Source: Phallus indusiatus (lineage: Eukaryota; Basidiomycota; Agaricomycetes; Phallales; Phallaceae). From it: a stretch of 64,000 nucleotides of DNA. Each line of letters starts with the position of its first letter. Position 1 is the first letter of the stretch. Location of the stretch: positions 62,001 to 126,000 of the forward strand of contig JAQFWX010000034.1 in the NCBI GenBank assembly GCA_027605045.1, written 5' to 3'. The translations under genes were made by a program, and so were the position numbers. The notes below the pieces were generated by a model that was given only the letters and a program-made list of their open reading frames with translations, ran no database searches and had not been told where the DNA came from. Below are positions 24,648-37,915 of this stretch, piece after piece.

Positions 24648-26907
24648 CTACTGACCCATCTTGTTTTCCAGGGTCCTCCAGAAGTCGCAAAGTTGCAATT
24701 GTGCATTGGAGACTTGCTCAGTGTTGGTGACCGGAGCAAAGTTTTTGCTTGCATCCAGACTGAACCTGAATCGGGTTCCAGTTGCGCCCGCCAATTGGCT
24801 TGGTTTCCACTGGGGCCATGTTTGTTTTGCTCCACTTGGACCGTTAGGGTCTAGGAAACGGACGAAGTTGGTGTAGTATTTTTGTAGGGTTGGGGTCATG
24901 TTGAATGCTTCCGGGCCGGGTTGGATCATTGGTAGGATTGCGTTGTTTTTCCCGTAAAGGGGTGGCAACTCGCATTGGTGGAAGACACCAACGCCAAGAG
25001 CGGTTTGAGATGGAGTATTGGCATCATATCTGAAAGAGGTGATTTACGTTATAAATTGGGGTTAAGAGTTTTAATTGTTTACTTACCTATAGTTCCAGGT
25101 GTCTGCGAATGGAGCCAAGTAGCTGGACAAACCTATGGCAGGGCAAGAGAGAACGGTGTCACCATACGCGGCAGATGAAGAAGGGAACCACGGTCCATGC
25201 TTGGGAAGAGGTGACATTAAAGGATAACGTGAGAGGATGTTGTTAGTATCTGTCGAGTTGAGGTTTGGGAAATTGTTCATGAAGAAGTCGGCAACGTCCT
25301 GGCTGGTGTTCGCGTTGACAGCGAAGAGCGATCCTTCATCCGTGTCGTGGCTAATTTAACGCACAATCAAGATCATCGTATCAAGGAGGATAATAATTGC
25401 GCCATATTCTTACCCGAAGATTGATGGAAGCTTGCGGTATTTTCCTTGAGCAAAGAGGGTGAGAGGGAAGTCGGTGAGCAAGTCATTGTCGACGCAAGGA
25501 GTGTAAGGAACGATAGCGTTTCCAGTTCGACCAGGATAAGGGAAGGATGCCTCATTCGCGTCTTGCAGGACGTAACCATCTTGACTACGGAGACAGGCCA
25601 GTTTGTTGGAAGCGGTTTTAAGGTTGCATCCTACTCTCTCAGCAAGCAAATCGAATTGCCATTGCAGATCTTCGGCACGGAGTTGGGTAGGGAAGAACGG
25701 AGAAAGACCGAAGATGCCGTGGAATAGAGTTTCGGGTTGAGTATAACGAGTGACCAGGTGGACGGCGATACTTCCGGCACCGGCGCTATCACCAACTAAA
25801 ACGACTTGGTTAGGGTCTCCGCCAAACTGTTCATCGTGGTGAGTATTAATCTCCGAATTTTGATCGGTCGGATGGACTCACGAATTTAATGTTTTGTTGT
25901 ATCCACTTCAAGGCGAAAATTTGATCGTGAAGACCAACATTTAAATCTATCTGACCGTTTACGCTAACTTCGTTGCTTGCTAAGAAACCGAAGGGGCCAA
26001 CACGGTAATTGATACTAATGTAAATCATGTCGTGGTCTGCTGCAGCGACCAATTCCGAGCCGTTGTACTAGTACATGTAAAGTAAGTCAGTCAAAATCAA
26101 TGTCAGATTCAACCCGTTAAAACATTACGTTTGCATTGGCGTTTCGGTTGAAACCTCCGCCCGTAAGCCACAAAAATACGGGAAATTTGGAAGTTCGGGT
26201 GATGTTAGCGGGCCCCCAAAGGTTAAGAAACAGACAATCCTCGCCGTACTTTGAACCAATACCATTTGCCAGTCCGAAACAGACAGGCCCGAAGCTACTG
26301 GCTTGGATGATTCCAGTCGTGTTCGCGGGTGGTTGCGGTTTACGGAAACGAAGGTTTCCGATAGGCGGCGTGATGGGAGCGCAACAGGAGTGGTCAGAGA
26401 GCGAAAGGGAACCAGTGTTGTGGGCTCAGAGGGAAATCATAATGAGGGTATAAAAGTTGTTGTTATTGTAGTCGAAAAGGTTTGTTTTTTATATACAGTT
26501 TGTAAATATATGTTCCAGGGAAATGGAACTAAAGATGATTGGAAAGATAAAATATAAGAACTGTGAATTTAAATAAAAGTGAAATGAAGGGGAGACAAAA
26601 GGTGAAAAATAGAAAGTATAGCCTTTTAGTATCTCAGAATCACCTAGCCGTAAGGAACGGTGCATATAGCCTTCGCTTACTAATCTCCATGTAGCCTGTT
26701 CGCACAACCATCAGGCGCGCCATAGCGAAGGCCCAACCATTCGTTTACACCGTTGGACAACGTCTGACCCTGGTATACTGAATATCCCAGGTCAACGACA
26801 GGTCCTCCAGGTGCGTCGGGACTGGGCACAACAGCCGCGGCAGTAGCATATGCAGCAGATGACAAGAACACGAGTGAGGACGATGCAAGATGTTTAAGGT
26901 TGACCAT
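24648..26907 (-). CDS. secreted type-B carboxylesterase/lipase
   Basis: Starts MVNLKHLASSSLVFLSSAAY with a signal peptide ending near ATAAA. Exons then give PPIGNLRFRKPQPP, EDCLFLNLWGP, FPVFLWLTGGGFNRNANAN (oxyanion hole), YISINYRVGPFGFLAS and the nucleophile elbow VVLVGDSAGAGS, all hallmarks of the carboxylesterase family (esterase B; Candida rugosa lipase-like). C-terminal blocks include HDTDEGSLFAV, with the acid region, and GVGVFHQCELPPLYG, with the catalytic histidine. About 570 residues, secreted, likely hydrolysing esters or acylglycerols. The first intron (about 26409-26700) is near 300 nt, far longer than the others, and its acceptor is unclear, so the link between exon 1 (ending LRYGAPDG) and PPIGNLRF may be altered. 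Confidence 0.88.
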
Positions 26908-28102
26908 TGTGGGCAAACAAAGCTCGCCGCTGGGAGATGGGCAAGTTGTGAAGTTTCAAGGACTCAAAAATCAGGCTTTTTAAGCCATCGAAAAGTCCGT
27001 TTTCAGGAGGATGGTTTTCCTTTGTCTGCACGTCCGTCCAATTGGAAAATTGGCCCATATTGAATTGGGTGCCATAGTGCAAGAATTGAATGTCGGATAT
27101 GGTCTTTTTAATGAGTCCATAGCTTAAAACGATTCAAAAGCAAAGCGCATCATGCAAACACGCGCCTTATTTGAATCTTTTTCCAGTTCGATATACTAAC
27201 GTTTGAACTACTTCTGAATGGGTCGACTATGTCGCCGATATGCCTCCCATTCGAGGACGTCTGGCATCTTTACAATTGAATTTCAGTTTTCAAAAGCCCT
27301 TAAATCTGAGAGTACTTTCATCCTGATGCACCTTCAGATTGTAAAAGCAAAGAGTTCGGGATGTAAACTCATAACAGAGATACAGACAAAAATTGAGACA
27401 AGGAAATTATTCGTGCAAGTTTCGTGATAGGTTACCAGCACGACGTATGGATACCGTTTGGAGATGCGTGTGGACGTTAGCGATGTCAACAAATTCAATT
27501 TAGAATTCAGATGATCAGCGTTCGATTTGAAGTGATCAACGGCAAGATTATATGCCCGGCACTTCTATCGCGGAGCTACGGTACTTTTGCAATACCAAAT
27601 GCGCCCAGAAGGAAGACTCTTTGAAAGGCTGAAGAATTTAGACACGTAAGCCTTGCAAAACCCGCGCTGCGCGGAAACAAGTTTATTCTTCAAAATCGTC
27701 CTTGTGACTTCTCAATTAATTATTTAAGGCAGGTGTCTAAATAGTTTAATCTATTGGTCAACTGGCCCCAAGTCTTCATTGAGAATTTATATTAGATCGC
27801 TGACGTAGTTCCTTTTATTGGGCATTGAGTTGCATTCATAACAGGTAAATGGGGTTACAAACAAAGTCATTCATATGTCTTGTATTCATTTAAAACATTG
27901 AAATGTTATAGGTGTCGTCAACCATACTTAAAGACCAAGGAAAACACGCCGTTGAGTGGTACTTCCATTGCTCGCATTGATCTCCGTCCCCATCGCGAAA
28001 CTACAGAAAAATGTCCACGGATACGTTCAATAGATACATATCCGTTGTTAGGTGCGTCCTTGAGCTATGTTCCTTCACCGCTCTTATTAATGTACGTACG
28101 TT
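26908..28102. other. intergenic, no gene seen
   Basis: Divergent promoter region between the carboxylesterase and the next gene. Short frames such as 27218-27427 have no support. Confidence 0.5.
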
Positions 28103-29215
28103 ATGGAAAGCAACAATCTCGGAAAAGATGCCAAAATCTTGTTCATTTATGATGTGTTCCCTACGGATCCTAACGCTTACAAGACTTATTTCCCTGCGGT
28201 TCTGAGGTATCTTTCTTCTCTACTTCTTGTCATCTTGATCGACTAACGTACTAACCGTCCGACACAGAGTTATGGACTTTCCTGCACAAGGTGTGTTACA
28301 ATTACGTTCGACATACGTTCATGCTATTCAAATTGCCATCTCAGGATACAAGTACAACAACCTAAGCTATAGAAGCGAGTACGTGTCCCCCCCAAAAAAC
28401 TCTCCAATTTGTTTTCTTAAATGACAATACAGGAGTACCTGGATTAGAGCGGTCGTTAAAGACGGAATCGTTACTGATACCAGCGAGAATGTTCCAGTTC
28501 CAGTTTGGTGTCATTTCTAACAGAAAGCTGATGTAGAATTAACTAATGACGAACCCACAGGTAGGAAAGCAGATCGGTATTGTCAATTGGGGGGGCAAGA
28601 CGATGTTTACAGTGAGTAGCGGTTTAGTTATGTCATGCATTATTGACATTGAGCAATCTATAGCCTGTAGTTCCCTATGAGAACCCTGCCGCTACTCGAG
28701 CTGTCAATTTCACACAGACTCAGCAGAATGCAGGTTTAGGTAAATATTCTTTCCTCACGACAACTCAGACTGTCAGGCTTTTCTCATCGCGTTAATACTG
28801 CTTAGGATTTATTCCTCCGGAAGGTGGAAACCCAGTATACGTTCGTCATTTCAACATCGCGTGAGTTGAACATGCAAAAAGATATCTTGTTTGCAAGTTT
28901 AAAATATGGGTTCACAGAGTCCGTGGTGCTGCAACAGCTGGTATTGGGAGCAACATGAGGGCGTACATCATCAACGGTTACGACTACAAACAGGGCCAGA
29001 TTATAACCTCGCCAATTTCGGCCAAAATAGAACCCTTGTGGCAACAGACTCTTGCTAACCTTAACGAGGCGACCACTTTGTATCTCACGTATAATTCCAG
29101 CACTTCCAAGTTTACACTGTCAACTACTCGTGGCGTTGAAAGAGTCAAGGAAATTTCCGGAAAAGAGCTCAAACAACAGGCCAAAGAAGAGGAAGCGAAC
29201 AAACGTCGTCGTTAA
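28103..29215 (+). CDS. unrecognised multi-exon protein
   Basis: Starts MESNNLGKDAKILFIYDVFP. Spliced blocks follow: VMDFPAQ, GYKYNNLSYRSES, TWIRAVVKDGIVTDTSENVP, VGKQIGIVNWGGKTMFT, PVVPYENPAATRAVNFTQTQ, GFIPPEGGNPVYVRHFNIA and a final exon with RAYIINGYDYKQGQIITSP ending in a Lys/Arg-rich tail at 29215. Intron phases fit and exons are free of stops, so the gene looks real. No domain recognised and no signal peptide. The ATG at 28011 is in another frame and was not chosen. Confidence 0.6.
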
Positions 29216-30352
29216 AGGGAAGTTTGTTTGTTTTTGTTTCTTGGTTGCCGGAGGTATGCAACTGTAGTTGTCATACTTGAATTGAATTGTGTCATTATTT
29301 TTGCCCTTGCTGCTGTGTTGCCGTTTGTACATAATGAAATCAGTGGTGTAGCTAGTTTTAGCGCTTCAATATCAATCTCAATGCTTCTTGAACATTGCTG
29401 AATTGGATTGGGTGATTTAATTTGTTTCGGCTATTCAAATGCATAAGATGCATTGAGGCGCGATCGTTATGAGATTCTGTGCGTCAAATGTTGTATTGAA
29501 TTCGTGATGAGAGGAGGAGTGGCGTAGAAGGCAAAGCGCCACATAACAAATCAATTGTTTGAAGTCAACAAGACCCCGTATATGCGCATTTACCAGGCTT
29601 TGAAATCAAACGTTTTTGCGATTGGTTGGGTTTACATCTATAGCTACAGATTAATCATTAATATTCTGTTCTGTTTATATACTTCTCCAAGTGTTCTTGC
29701 AGGAGTCATAATAAAGTTGACACGGGTCCGACGAAATTCGAAATAAGAAGAAACCTCTCGGTACCGTCCATACATGGTTATTAATGCATTAATGTCCAAT
29801 GTCAGACTTCCGATTCCAAATCATTATCAAGACTGGCTTATTTTCGGAGAGGGGACGCGTATGCGTGTGCTGCCGAACCAGAACTTGGTTCTTTTCTTTG
29901 CACTAAGATATGTTTTGTAAGTGCAAGTCCACCTCAGAATGACTCTGAAAATCCAAATTGGACTATGTATATGACGTCATCATCCCAAATGCGCTGACGC
30001 GGCCCTTAGAATATATATTTTTATGCCGTTCTTCCGAGCATCCGAAAGTCCGGATCCGAATCCGGCAGAGTCTGAGTTAACCTCATTTTCCTTGCCGAGA
30101 GAATTTTTTCCTTTTTCCACAGCGACATTACCTTTGGCTTACCTTTGGCACCACACACTCTACGCGACGTCGTGTATGTAGTGCCTAATTTACAGACTGA
30201 CTAAGGGACTAAGGGTGGGAGATGAATCATATGATGCATGGGGAAGATCATGAGTGCTGGTATATAAAAGGCTGCTTGCTTTGCTCTTTTTTTTTTCAGT
30301 ACTTGTTCACGTCTGTCAACGCTAAACAAACGATCTGACAAACATATTCATC
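29216..30352. other. intergenic with promoter of the aldo/keto reductase
   Basis: No gene seen. The right end carries the TATA box listed separately and a T-rich tract at 30286-30296 just before the leader. Confidence 0.5.
30261..30270 (+). promoter_or_regulatory. TATA box of the aldo/keto reductase gene
   Basis: tatataaaag, 83 nt upstream of the ATG at 30353 and followed by a pyrimidine-rich stretch near the likely start of transcription. It is the strongest TATA match in this spacer. Confidence 0.55.
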
Positions 30353-32291
30353 ATGACTACTCGCAAAACTACAATGCCTTATGGTACGCTGCTGCTGCTG
30401 CCTCCTCTTTCCAGAATCATTCGTTAATTGTTGTTCGTTGTTCGTTGTTCATTGCAGTTAAACTCGGTAACTCCGGTTTGAAAATCTCGAAAATTGTGCT
30501 CGGGATGATGTCGTATGGTGACAGTAAATGGGCCGACTGGGTTCTCGATGAAAAGGAAGCTATAAAACATATAAAGGCTGCGTGAGTCGAGGATGTCTTT
30601 TTCTTTCTTGGTTGAGGATAGCTCTGAGATGTGTTATGCAGGTATGATGCTGGCATTCAGACGTTTGACACTGGTAGGAACGTTCTTTCAATCGTAATAT
30701 TGCTATATTGACGATTTTCATCCTTAAGCCAACGTATACTCGAACGGCGAAAGGCACGTCTGGCGTTGTCTACTTTTCAAAAGATAATACACTGACGCCA
30801 TTACAGCGAACGTATTTTGGGAAAGGCCATCAAATCTTTGAATTTACCCCGAGACGAGATCGTCGTTATGACCAAGGTAACGCTTTCCAAACCTATTGCA
30901 AGCGCGGTGTAGTCGAAGATTAACGACGCTATAGGTTTATTTCATCGTTGGGAAGGCTCCAGATGTTCACTTCTTTGGTGATAAAAGCTCTGGTCAACCT
31001 GAGCAGCTGGGATATGTAAATCAAGGAGGTCTAAGTCGCAAGGTATGCGGTTTGTTAATCGCTGAGTGCGATGACACGTCGAGTTGATGATGTTCTGCAG
31101 CATATCTTTGAAAGTGTTAAGCACAGTCTTGAAAGACTTCAGTTGGACTACATCGACGTGTTACAGTGTAAGTCGATCTATAACTGGGTCTCAACTAATT
31201 GACGTTAAACAATCCTTTATAGGCCATCGTTTCGATCCCAATACTCCTATTTCAGAGACCGTACGTCGGTCTCGTATCAATGTTTTCAATTCCCAATTGA
31301 ATGAACTTATTTCTCAGATGCAAGCTTTACATGATGTTGTACAGGCAGGCTACGTGCGCTATATCGGCATGAGCTCCTGCCACGCGTACCAATGTAAGTC
31401 ACCATGCTATTTACGTATTGAGCCTCTTTTCCTGATAAATTGTTACCCACAGTCAATGCTATGCAAAGTAAGCTTCTCAATATGATATTATTCTTTGAGA
31501 GTTGTACATTCATGAATTTTTTTCCAGACTATGCCATCAACAACAAATTGACACCTTTCATCTCGATGCAGAACCATTATTCGTTGGTTTACCGCGAGGA
31601 AGAACGTGAAATGATGCCAACCCTCAAAGTGAGTTTCCATGGACTTTTGGGCATTCCTTTATTCCCCCAGACTAAACAAAATAATCACAGCAATTTGGTG
31701 TTGGATGTATTCCGTGGTCTCCGCTAGCTCGTGGTTTACTCACTCGACCTCTGACAGAACAAACCAAAAGAGGCGACACTGACTGGTCCGTTATTCTCAC
31801 CGATGTAAATTCCCAAAATGTTGATGTTTTCCCTTTTTAATCAGGTATTTGAAAACTGCGTACAAGGCATCTGGTACGAAAGATATAGTAAACCGGTTAG
31901 TTAACCGCCGTGAAACACTCATTATTCGCTGCATGCATTGATTTACCTTGCCCCCTTTTAAGAGTTCAAGAAGTAGCCCAGAAGAAAGGAATAACGATGG
32001 CTCAAGTTGCTTTAGCGTGGTGTTTCTCCAACCCTAGTATGTCTTTTCGCAGGTTCCATTCTTCTTGTATTTTAATCACGCTTTTTCAAGACATTACTGC
32101 ACCTATCGTTGGTACAACAAGTCTTAAGAATCTTGAAGAGTTACTAGGTAATTTCTTTCGCTTAAACAAAAGTCATGCTATTGATTGCGTACTACTTTAC
32201 CATAGCCGCTGTTGAATTCCGTTTGACTGATGAAGAGGTGAAATATCTTGAAGAGCCTTATCAACCCCAGAATATCACAGGGCATGCGTAG
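30353..32291 (+). CDS. aldo/keto reductase (yeast Ypr1/AAD-like, potassium-channel-beta group)
   Basis: Spliced product: MTTRKTTMPY, VKLGNSGLKISKIVLGMMSY, YDAGIQTFDTANVYSNG (catalytic Asp and Tyr), EIVVMTK (catalytic Lys), LERLQLDYIDVLQCHRFDP (catalytic His), YVRYIGMSSCHAYQ, SMQNHYSLVYREEEREMMP, FGVGCIPWSPLARGLLTRPL and ITAPIVGTTSLKNLEELL, ending FRLTDEEVKYLEEPYQPQN at 32291. All four tetrad residues of the AKR superfamily are present, so it should reduce aldehydes or ketones with NADPH in the cytosol. The order resembles the AKR9/AAD group found in wood-decay fungi. The intron at 30754-30806 has a GC donor (gcacgt). A stump of the last exon is repeated just downstream. Confidence 0.92.
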
Positions 32292-32529
32292 CTCAAGTTG
32301 ATGACGATCAGCTGCATCGTGACATGTAGAAAATGTATTGCGATAAGATGAGAGAATGTTTTATCTCTGAATATATAAAACATCATACTTGCTCACTATA
32401 TTTCAATCGTTTGGAACCTTGGGAACGAGAGGTACCGGTTACCACGCCGTCAGCTGCTTCTGCGAGACTATAGGTAATAGGAACCCAAAAATGAATCGGA
32501 GCCTGCCACTGACTTCGTATATTGTAGTT

Positions 32530-32607
32530 GCTGTCAGGTTTACGGACGATGAGGTCAAATATCTTGAAGAGCTTTATCAACCTCAGAAGGTTTTCGGTCA
32601 TAGTTAA
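32530..32607 (+). pseudogene. duplicated last-exon fragment of an aldo/keto reductase
   Basis: Reads VRFTDDEVKYLEELYQPQK and ends in a stop, near-identical to the reductase end FRLTDEEVKYLEEPYQPQN located 250 nt upstream. Nothing else of the gene precedes it. It is either the remnant of a decayed tandem copy or a partial duplication. Confidence 0.75.
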
Positions 32608-33977
32608 TGTGACAAACATGGTGATGCTTTGAATTAGTCACTCTTCTGGACGCCAGGAAAACCAGTATAATTACCTTGAAATTTTCCCAGTCCATCATCA
32701 GCATTTAAAGAGTACATATGAAATATTTGATCAGTTCTTAATTCTTGAATTGAAAAAAGTAATATTCTTGGGTATGGAGCGGCGTATTGGTTGTTAGTTT
32801 TACCCTGGAGGTTTAGTTGGCGCTGTCATCTAATACTCTGATCACGAGGCCTTTCACACAAAAACAACCTTTCAATTCCGAAACCGGAACACCAGTGCCG
32901 TTGCTACTATTGCTGGATCAAAGCATAATACGTTCTCGAAGCTCCTTTTATGCCAAATATGTCAACCGTAATTAGGCGATGATGCGTTATATGCAGTAAC
33001 AGATCGGCCCCATGATGCGTCACACCGGGTAAGCTTCTCGAGCTTAATACAAACTTGTTCGCGGATATTTCTCGATATTTCTTGTATTGTCAATGAGAAA
33101 GCCAGCTCAGATTCATATCCACATGACAGTTTATTTTGCAATAATTTCGGGCCCTTGGTGACGTTAATTCCAAACTAGTAAATGTTTTATAATGCTCTTG
33201 CGCAATTTCAATCTATCCGGAGGGTTTTAGGAGACTCGTTGGAGAATCAAAAAAAAACTCATTAATACGAAATTGACAATGTTGCACACTTGTTGCAAAA
33301 CGCCAAGTAAGTTATTAGTTACGGCTCCTATTAAGTATCGTTCCTTTTTGAACAAATTCTACCAGCGCAATGTGCATAAGGCGGCCTTATATGTCAGCAG
33401 TCGCATTAGGTGATCGTCCCAGCCTGAGAAAACGAGACACGTGGTAGTTCAGCATAGAAGCAAAGGCAGGCAGAGAGTGGATCAAACTCAAAAGACTTAG
33501 ATCCAATAGATTTCCTTCTCTATCCCCTGGAATATTCTCATTTCCTACACAATCACAACGTCCTGTAAGACTGTAATGTGGTGGGCGATGACGGAGAGAC
33601 TGTTACAAAAAGAGGTCGTCCAAGAAATATTTTCGTAATACATTTCATGGTTCTTTGTTACGCATGCATTCTCGGGACCAAGAAAAATATTCAAATTCAG
33701 GATCATAAGGTCCATCAGTGCTGTTAAAGACTTACCCAACAGGAGATTTGGAGATTGATCCAGAGACTTCAGCCTATTCCTCATGCAGGAAATACTGTCA
33801 GATGTAACATAAAATTCATCCGTACCACTCATTTTCTCTGTGATTGCACTCCACGCCACGACCCAACACCAGCGTATAAACCGGATTTTTGCCGAATACG
33901 CCTTTGTCAAAGAAATAAAAGGCGAGACTCTTCAAAGGCCAGCACCAGGTCATTCATTCTACCTATAATTGACCATC
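32608..33977. other. intergenic, upstream region of the xylanase
   Basis: No gene supported. An open minus-strand frame at 33545-33910 lacks family resemblance. An ataaaagg TATA-like element lies at about 33915, 60 nt before the xylanase ATG. Confidence 0.5.
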
Positions 33978-34703
<726 letters not shown>

Positions 34704-36260
34704 GGTGCGTAGCTCCCTACGTTGGGTCGTTTAGCGCCCGATCGTCCTTTGTAATTTAGTATTTTAAACTCCAATGTGCACCTACATAAATGCAATCAAA
34801 CCTTTGCTTAAATTCCGATGATTAACCATGAATAATGAAAAGAGAGATATTAATTTGGCCACACTGGCAGAGGTTTTTCAGATCGTATCTATTGAAGGAT
34901 GATAAAACATTTAACACATCAGGTACTGGGATCGTCCGTAGGACCCAGTTCAATATATAATATTACTATGGCCTTTACTGTGAGAATGTCAAGATTAAAT
35001 TACACGCTCAAACACCTCCAGAAATCAAACAAGAAAATAGAAAGAAAACAGGCCAATTCCGATCCCGTTGGGTTTCAAAACATTTCAGTGACGTGGCGTT
35101 CGACCGCACGTACGCGACGTTCGCCTTTTGAAGCTTCCTTTGCGTCACGATTCCGTTCATGATGGACTCGGAGGCGCAATTTATTCAGACATTGCATAGA
35201 ATCTCTTACACATTTGCTGCCTGGAGTCGGGCCCGTCTTTCGGAAGGGTGCCGCAGCCGTTTGACAAGCGACGGCCACGTGGCAGGAAAGTGAATGAGAT
35301 GTGCTGGGAAGGTGTCGGCACATCACCATAGCAAAGCCCAAAGCTCCGAAGTCATGCGCTCATGTACCGTCACTACCTCCATCATCACCAGCTTTATCAT
35401 CAAACTTAAGTGAGAATATTCCGCGTCGTCGTCGTTCGCCATTAGTCCTTTCCACCTTTCATTCACAACACTCGTTGAAGCACTCGAAAAAAAAAAATCT
35501 CGTGTCACTGACTCCGAGTGACGGCGCTCGAATTTGCCGAGCAAGAGTCCAGCCACGTTCTCGAGGACCGACCAGCGACAGTGGAGTTCGTCTTCCCCCT
35601 CTTTTCCCACATCACGAGAAGCAAGGCGAGATATCTTTCAGAAGCGCCGTGATGCGTGATGGCGCAGTTTCGTTTTTCATCGGTGAAAGTTCGAGTGTCT
35701 GCCATATCCTTCAAATTCTCTGTGGCGGAAGTTGGAATGAAGTGGCGCTGCTAGTCGACGGGCAGCGGTTGTCGAGATGTGTAGTTACACTCTACGCAAG
35801 TATGTGGGTCTTCTTCAGCGGATTTAGCTCGAGCGAGGGTGATGGTTAGGGATTTCTAAAATTGCTTGGTATGGAATAATTAGCTACATACTATTGAGAT
35901 ATGGTAACCATCATAGGGAAGGACATAGCGTCAGCCCATGCCGACTAGTGATCTGGGTTTTAGCTCCAGAGCGCGTTCCGCGGTCTGGGAGTCTCAGCTT
36001 GGAAGTCTCAGCTGAGACTCCCAGACCGCGCCAGGTCATCCAGGGTTGCCGAAGTACTAATCGGCGTTCATAATCGGCGGCGACGTCTTATATTATACGG
36101 CTTCATATTTTTCTTCCAACATATTGGATTCACCACTCAACATTTTATGACTTATTTAAACTTTACTTTTCAAGGTAATTCCTTACATTCGCTTGCTCAT
36201 TCAAAAAGAAAAAAGTTCTAATCCAAGTGTTAGACTCTTCACCACTCATCCACTATTCTG
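34704..36260. other. intergenic with a perfect 21-bp hairpin
   Basis: No gene supported. A 182-codon open frame at 35301-35849 on the plus strand has biased, repeat-like composition and no ATG-based gene structure. The hairpin at 35979-36030 is listed separately. Confidence 0.5.
35979..36030. repeat. perfect 21-bp inverted repeat with a 10-nt loop
   Basis: The left arm 35979-35999 (cgcggtctgggagtctcagc plus t) is exactly complementary to 36010-36030, with loop 36000-36009. GC-rich stem. It could be a small DNA-transposon end pair, a terminator-like RNA hairpin or a snap-back duplication. Function unknown. Confidence 0.85.
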
Positions 36261-37915
36261 ATGGAGAGTGGACTGAAGGTAACAAAACCGTCAGTCTATC
36301 TCTTTGACCAGGTTGACTACATGATCCTGACAGGGAGTGCGTCTAATGACTCATTTATTGAATTTTACTCCGACGAGACTTTCCATGTAACAACTGTGAA
36401 TGACGCAAATTATACATTAACTTTTACAGGTGCTGGAGTCTTTCTTTTACCGCTTATGTAGATTTTGACCCAAACTAAATCCTTTTGAATAGGATCCAGC
36501 ATAACTATATACGGGTGAGCTCTTTAATCTTTATCAAGACCTGGCTCTAATATCTACCTTTTATAGTGCGAAACGACTGAACCATGGGAATTATTCCGTT
36601 TCGTTAGATGATGGGCCTTTGTTTGTCGGCGACGGAAATGGTCATGGTCAAAAGATCTTCCAGTTTCCTCTCTGGAATGCCCAAAATTTGCCCTATGAAC
36701 AGCATACCGTTGCGGTTAGAAACATAGTGACGGGTCCTTTGGGATTTCCTTTGGATGTGGATTTCATTTCCATTGGTAGAGAAATTGGCCCTCCTGGGTA
36801 AGTTTGATCGTATGGATTTTGTATCGAATTTACTTTTTTCAGTTACATCGGCCCGATATATAATATGACACTCGACGATGTATCCCCATTCGTTTCGTAT
36901 AGCAGATCCTGGAAACTGACATCGCCCGCTAATACTTCTATGGCGTTCGGTGGAACTCTGCATAGCACCACAGAAGAGGGAGCTAGTTTGTCATTATCAT
37001 TTCAAGGAAGCTCTATCGTATGTTTTTTCTTATATAACTGAACCTGAATTATGTTCTCGAACTTGTTTCTACCATTAGGAGCTTTATGGCCTATATAATA
37101 ATGCGCCGATTAAAGTCAGCCTTGATGATAACTTCCCAGTTAATTTAGCCGGACCAAATGTGGATCTCGATGTCCAGCAAGAACATCCGCAGACTTTGCT
37201 CTTTTATGCAGATGGCTTAGATGAAAGTCAAACCCATAATATAACAATGACTAACAGCGTTTCAAACTTGGGAAGACCTCTTCAGTTCGATTATGCTATT
37301 GTCCGAGGTAGTCAAAGGTGAGACTCAGAAAAAAAAAGTCCCATCGTTTTCGTAACTATACTGTTGTATAGGTTCTTCAACGATACACCACAACCAACGA
37401 CAGCCAGTACACCAAGCTCTCAGACTACACTGCCAACGGGAATTCCTATTCCTGGTGCTCCTCGGTCACGACACCCAGTCGGGGATCTCGTCGGATATGT
37501 AATTGGGGGCATAGGAGGTCTCATAATTCTCCTTTTCTTCGGAATCATTTTACGTCGTCGTCGTTCTTCACTTTGCCTGCGGATGAAATTGATCCAGAAA
37601 AACCCTGAAGAAATTCCTACCGGTGGCGTGTCAGCTATATCTCCGACCGCCCACATTTACCCAGGCTCGACAATTCGAAAAACTTGTTCTCCTCAAGTTC
37701 CGACTTTACCTACTATGGCTATGGGGATTTCTCTTAGTTCACAAGATCATTCAGTTGAAACCACTGTGCCGCGGCTCGCCGTTGGCGTTGCGGGACCATC
37801 AACTCAACCGGAACGAATCATCCCCCATGACTTTTTAGACTGGGATGCAGGCTTGGAGTCTGAACCAGGGAGCTCGCCACCGCCTTATGATGATGAGAGT
37901 TGTTTTGCTGGCTGA
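36261..37915 (+). CDS. single-pass membrane protein with a large outer part
   Basis: Exons give an N-terminal part of two similar beta-rich repeats (for example SVYLFDQVDYMILTGSASND and YIGPIYNMTLDDVSPFVSYS, each followed by N-glycosylation sites). A Ser/Thr/Pro-rich stalk follows, then one hydrophobic helix (VGYVIGGIGGLIILLFFGII) with RRRRSS after it, then a roughly 110-residue cytoplasmic tail ending SPPPYDDESCFAG. The PPPY motif could bind WW domains. This layout is common in agaricomycete hypothetical membrane proteins. No signal peptide is seen at 36261, so a first exon may lie upstream. Confidence 0.65.

Noticed and set aside
33545..33910. 121-codon open frame on the minus strand upstream of the xylanase
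   Set aside because: No domain, and it overlaps the xylanase promoter. Likely chance.
35301..35849. 182-codon open frame on the plus strand
   Set aside because: Composition is unlike the neighbouring genes, there is no recognisable domain and no sign of splicing. Judged a chance frame.
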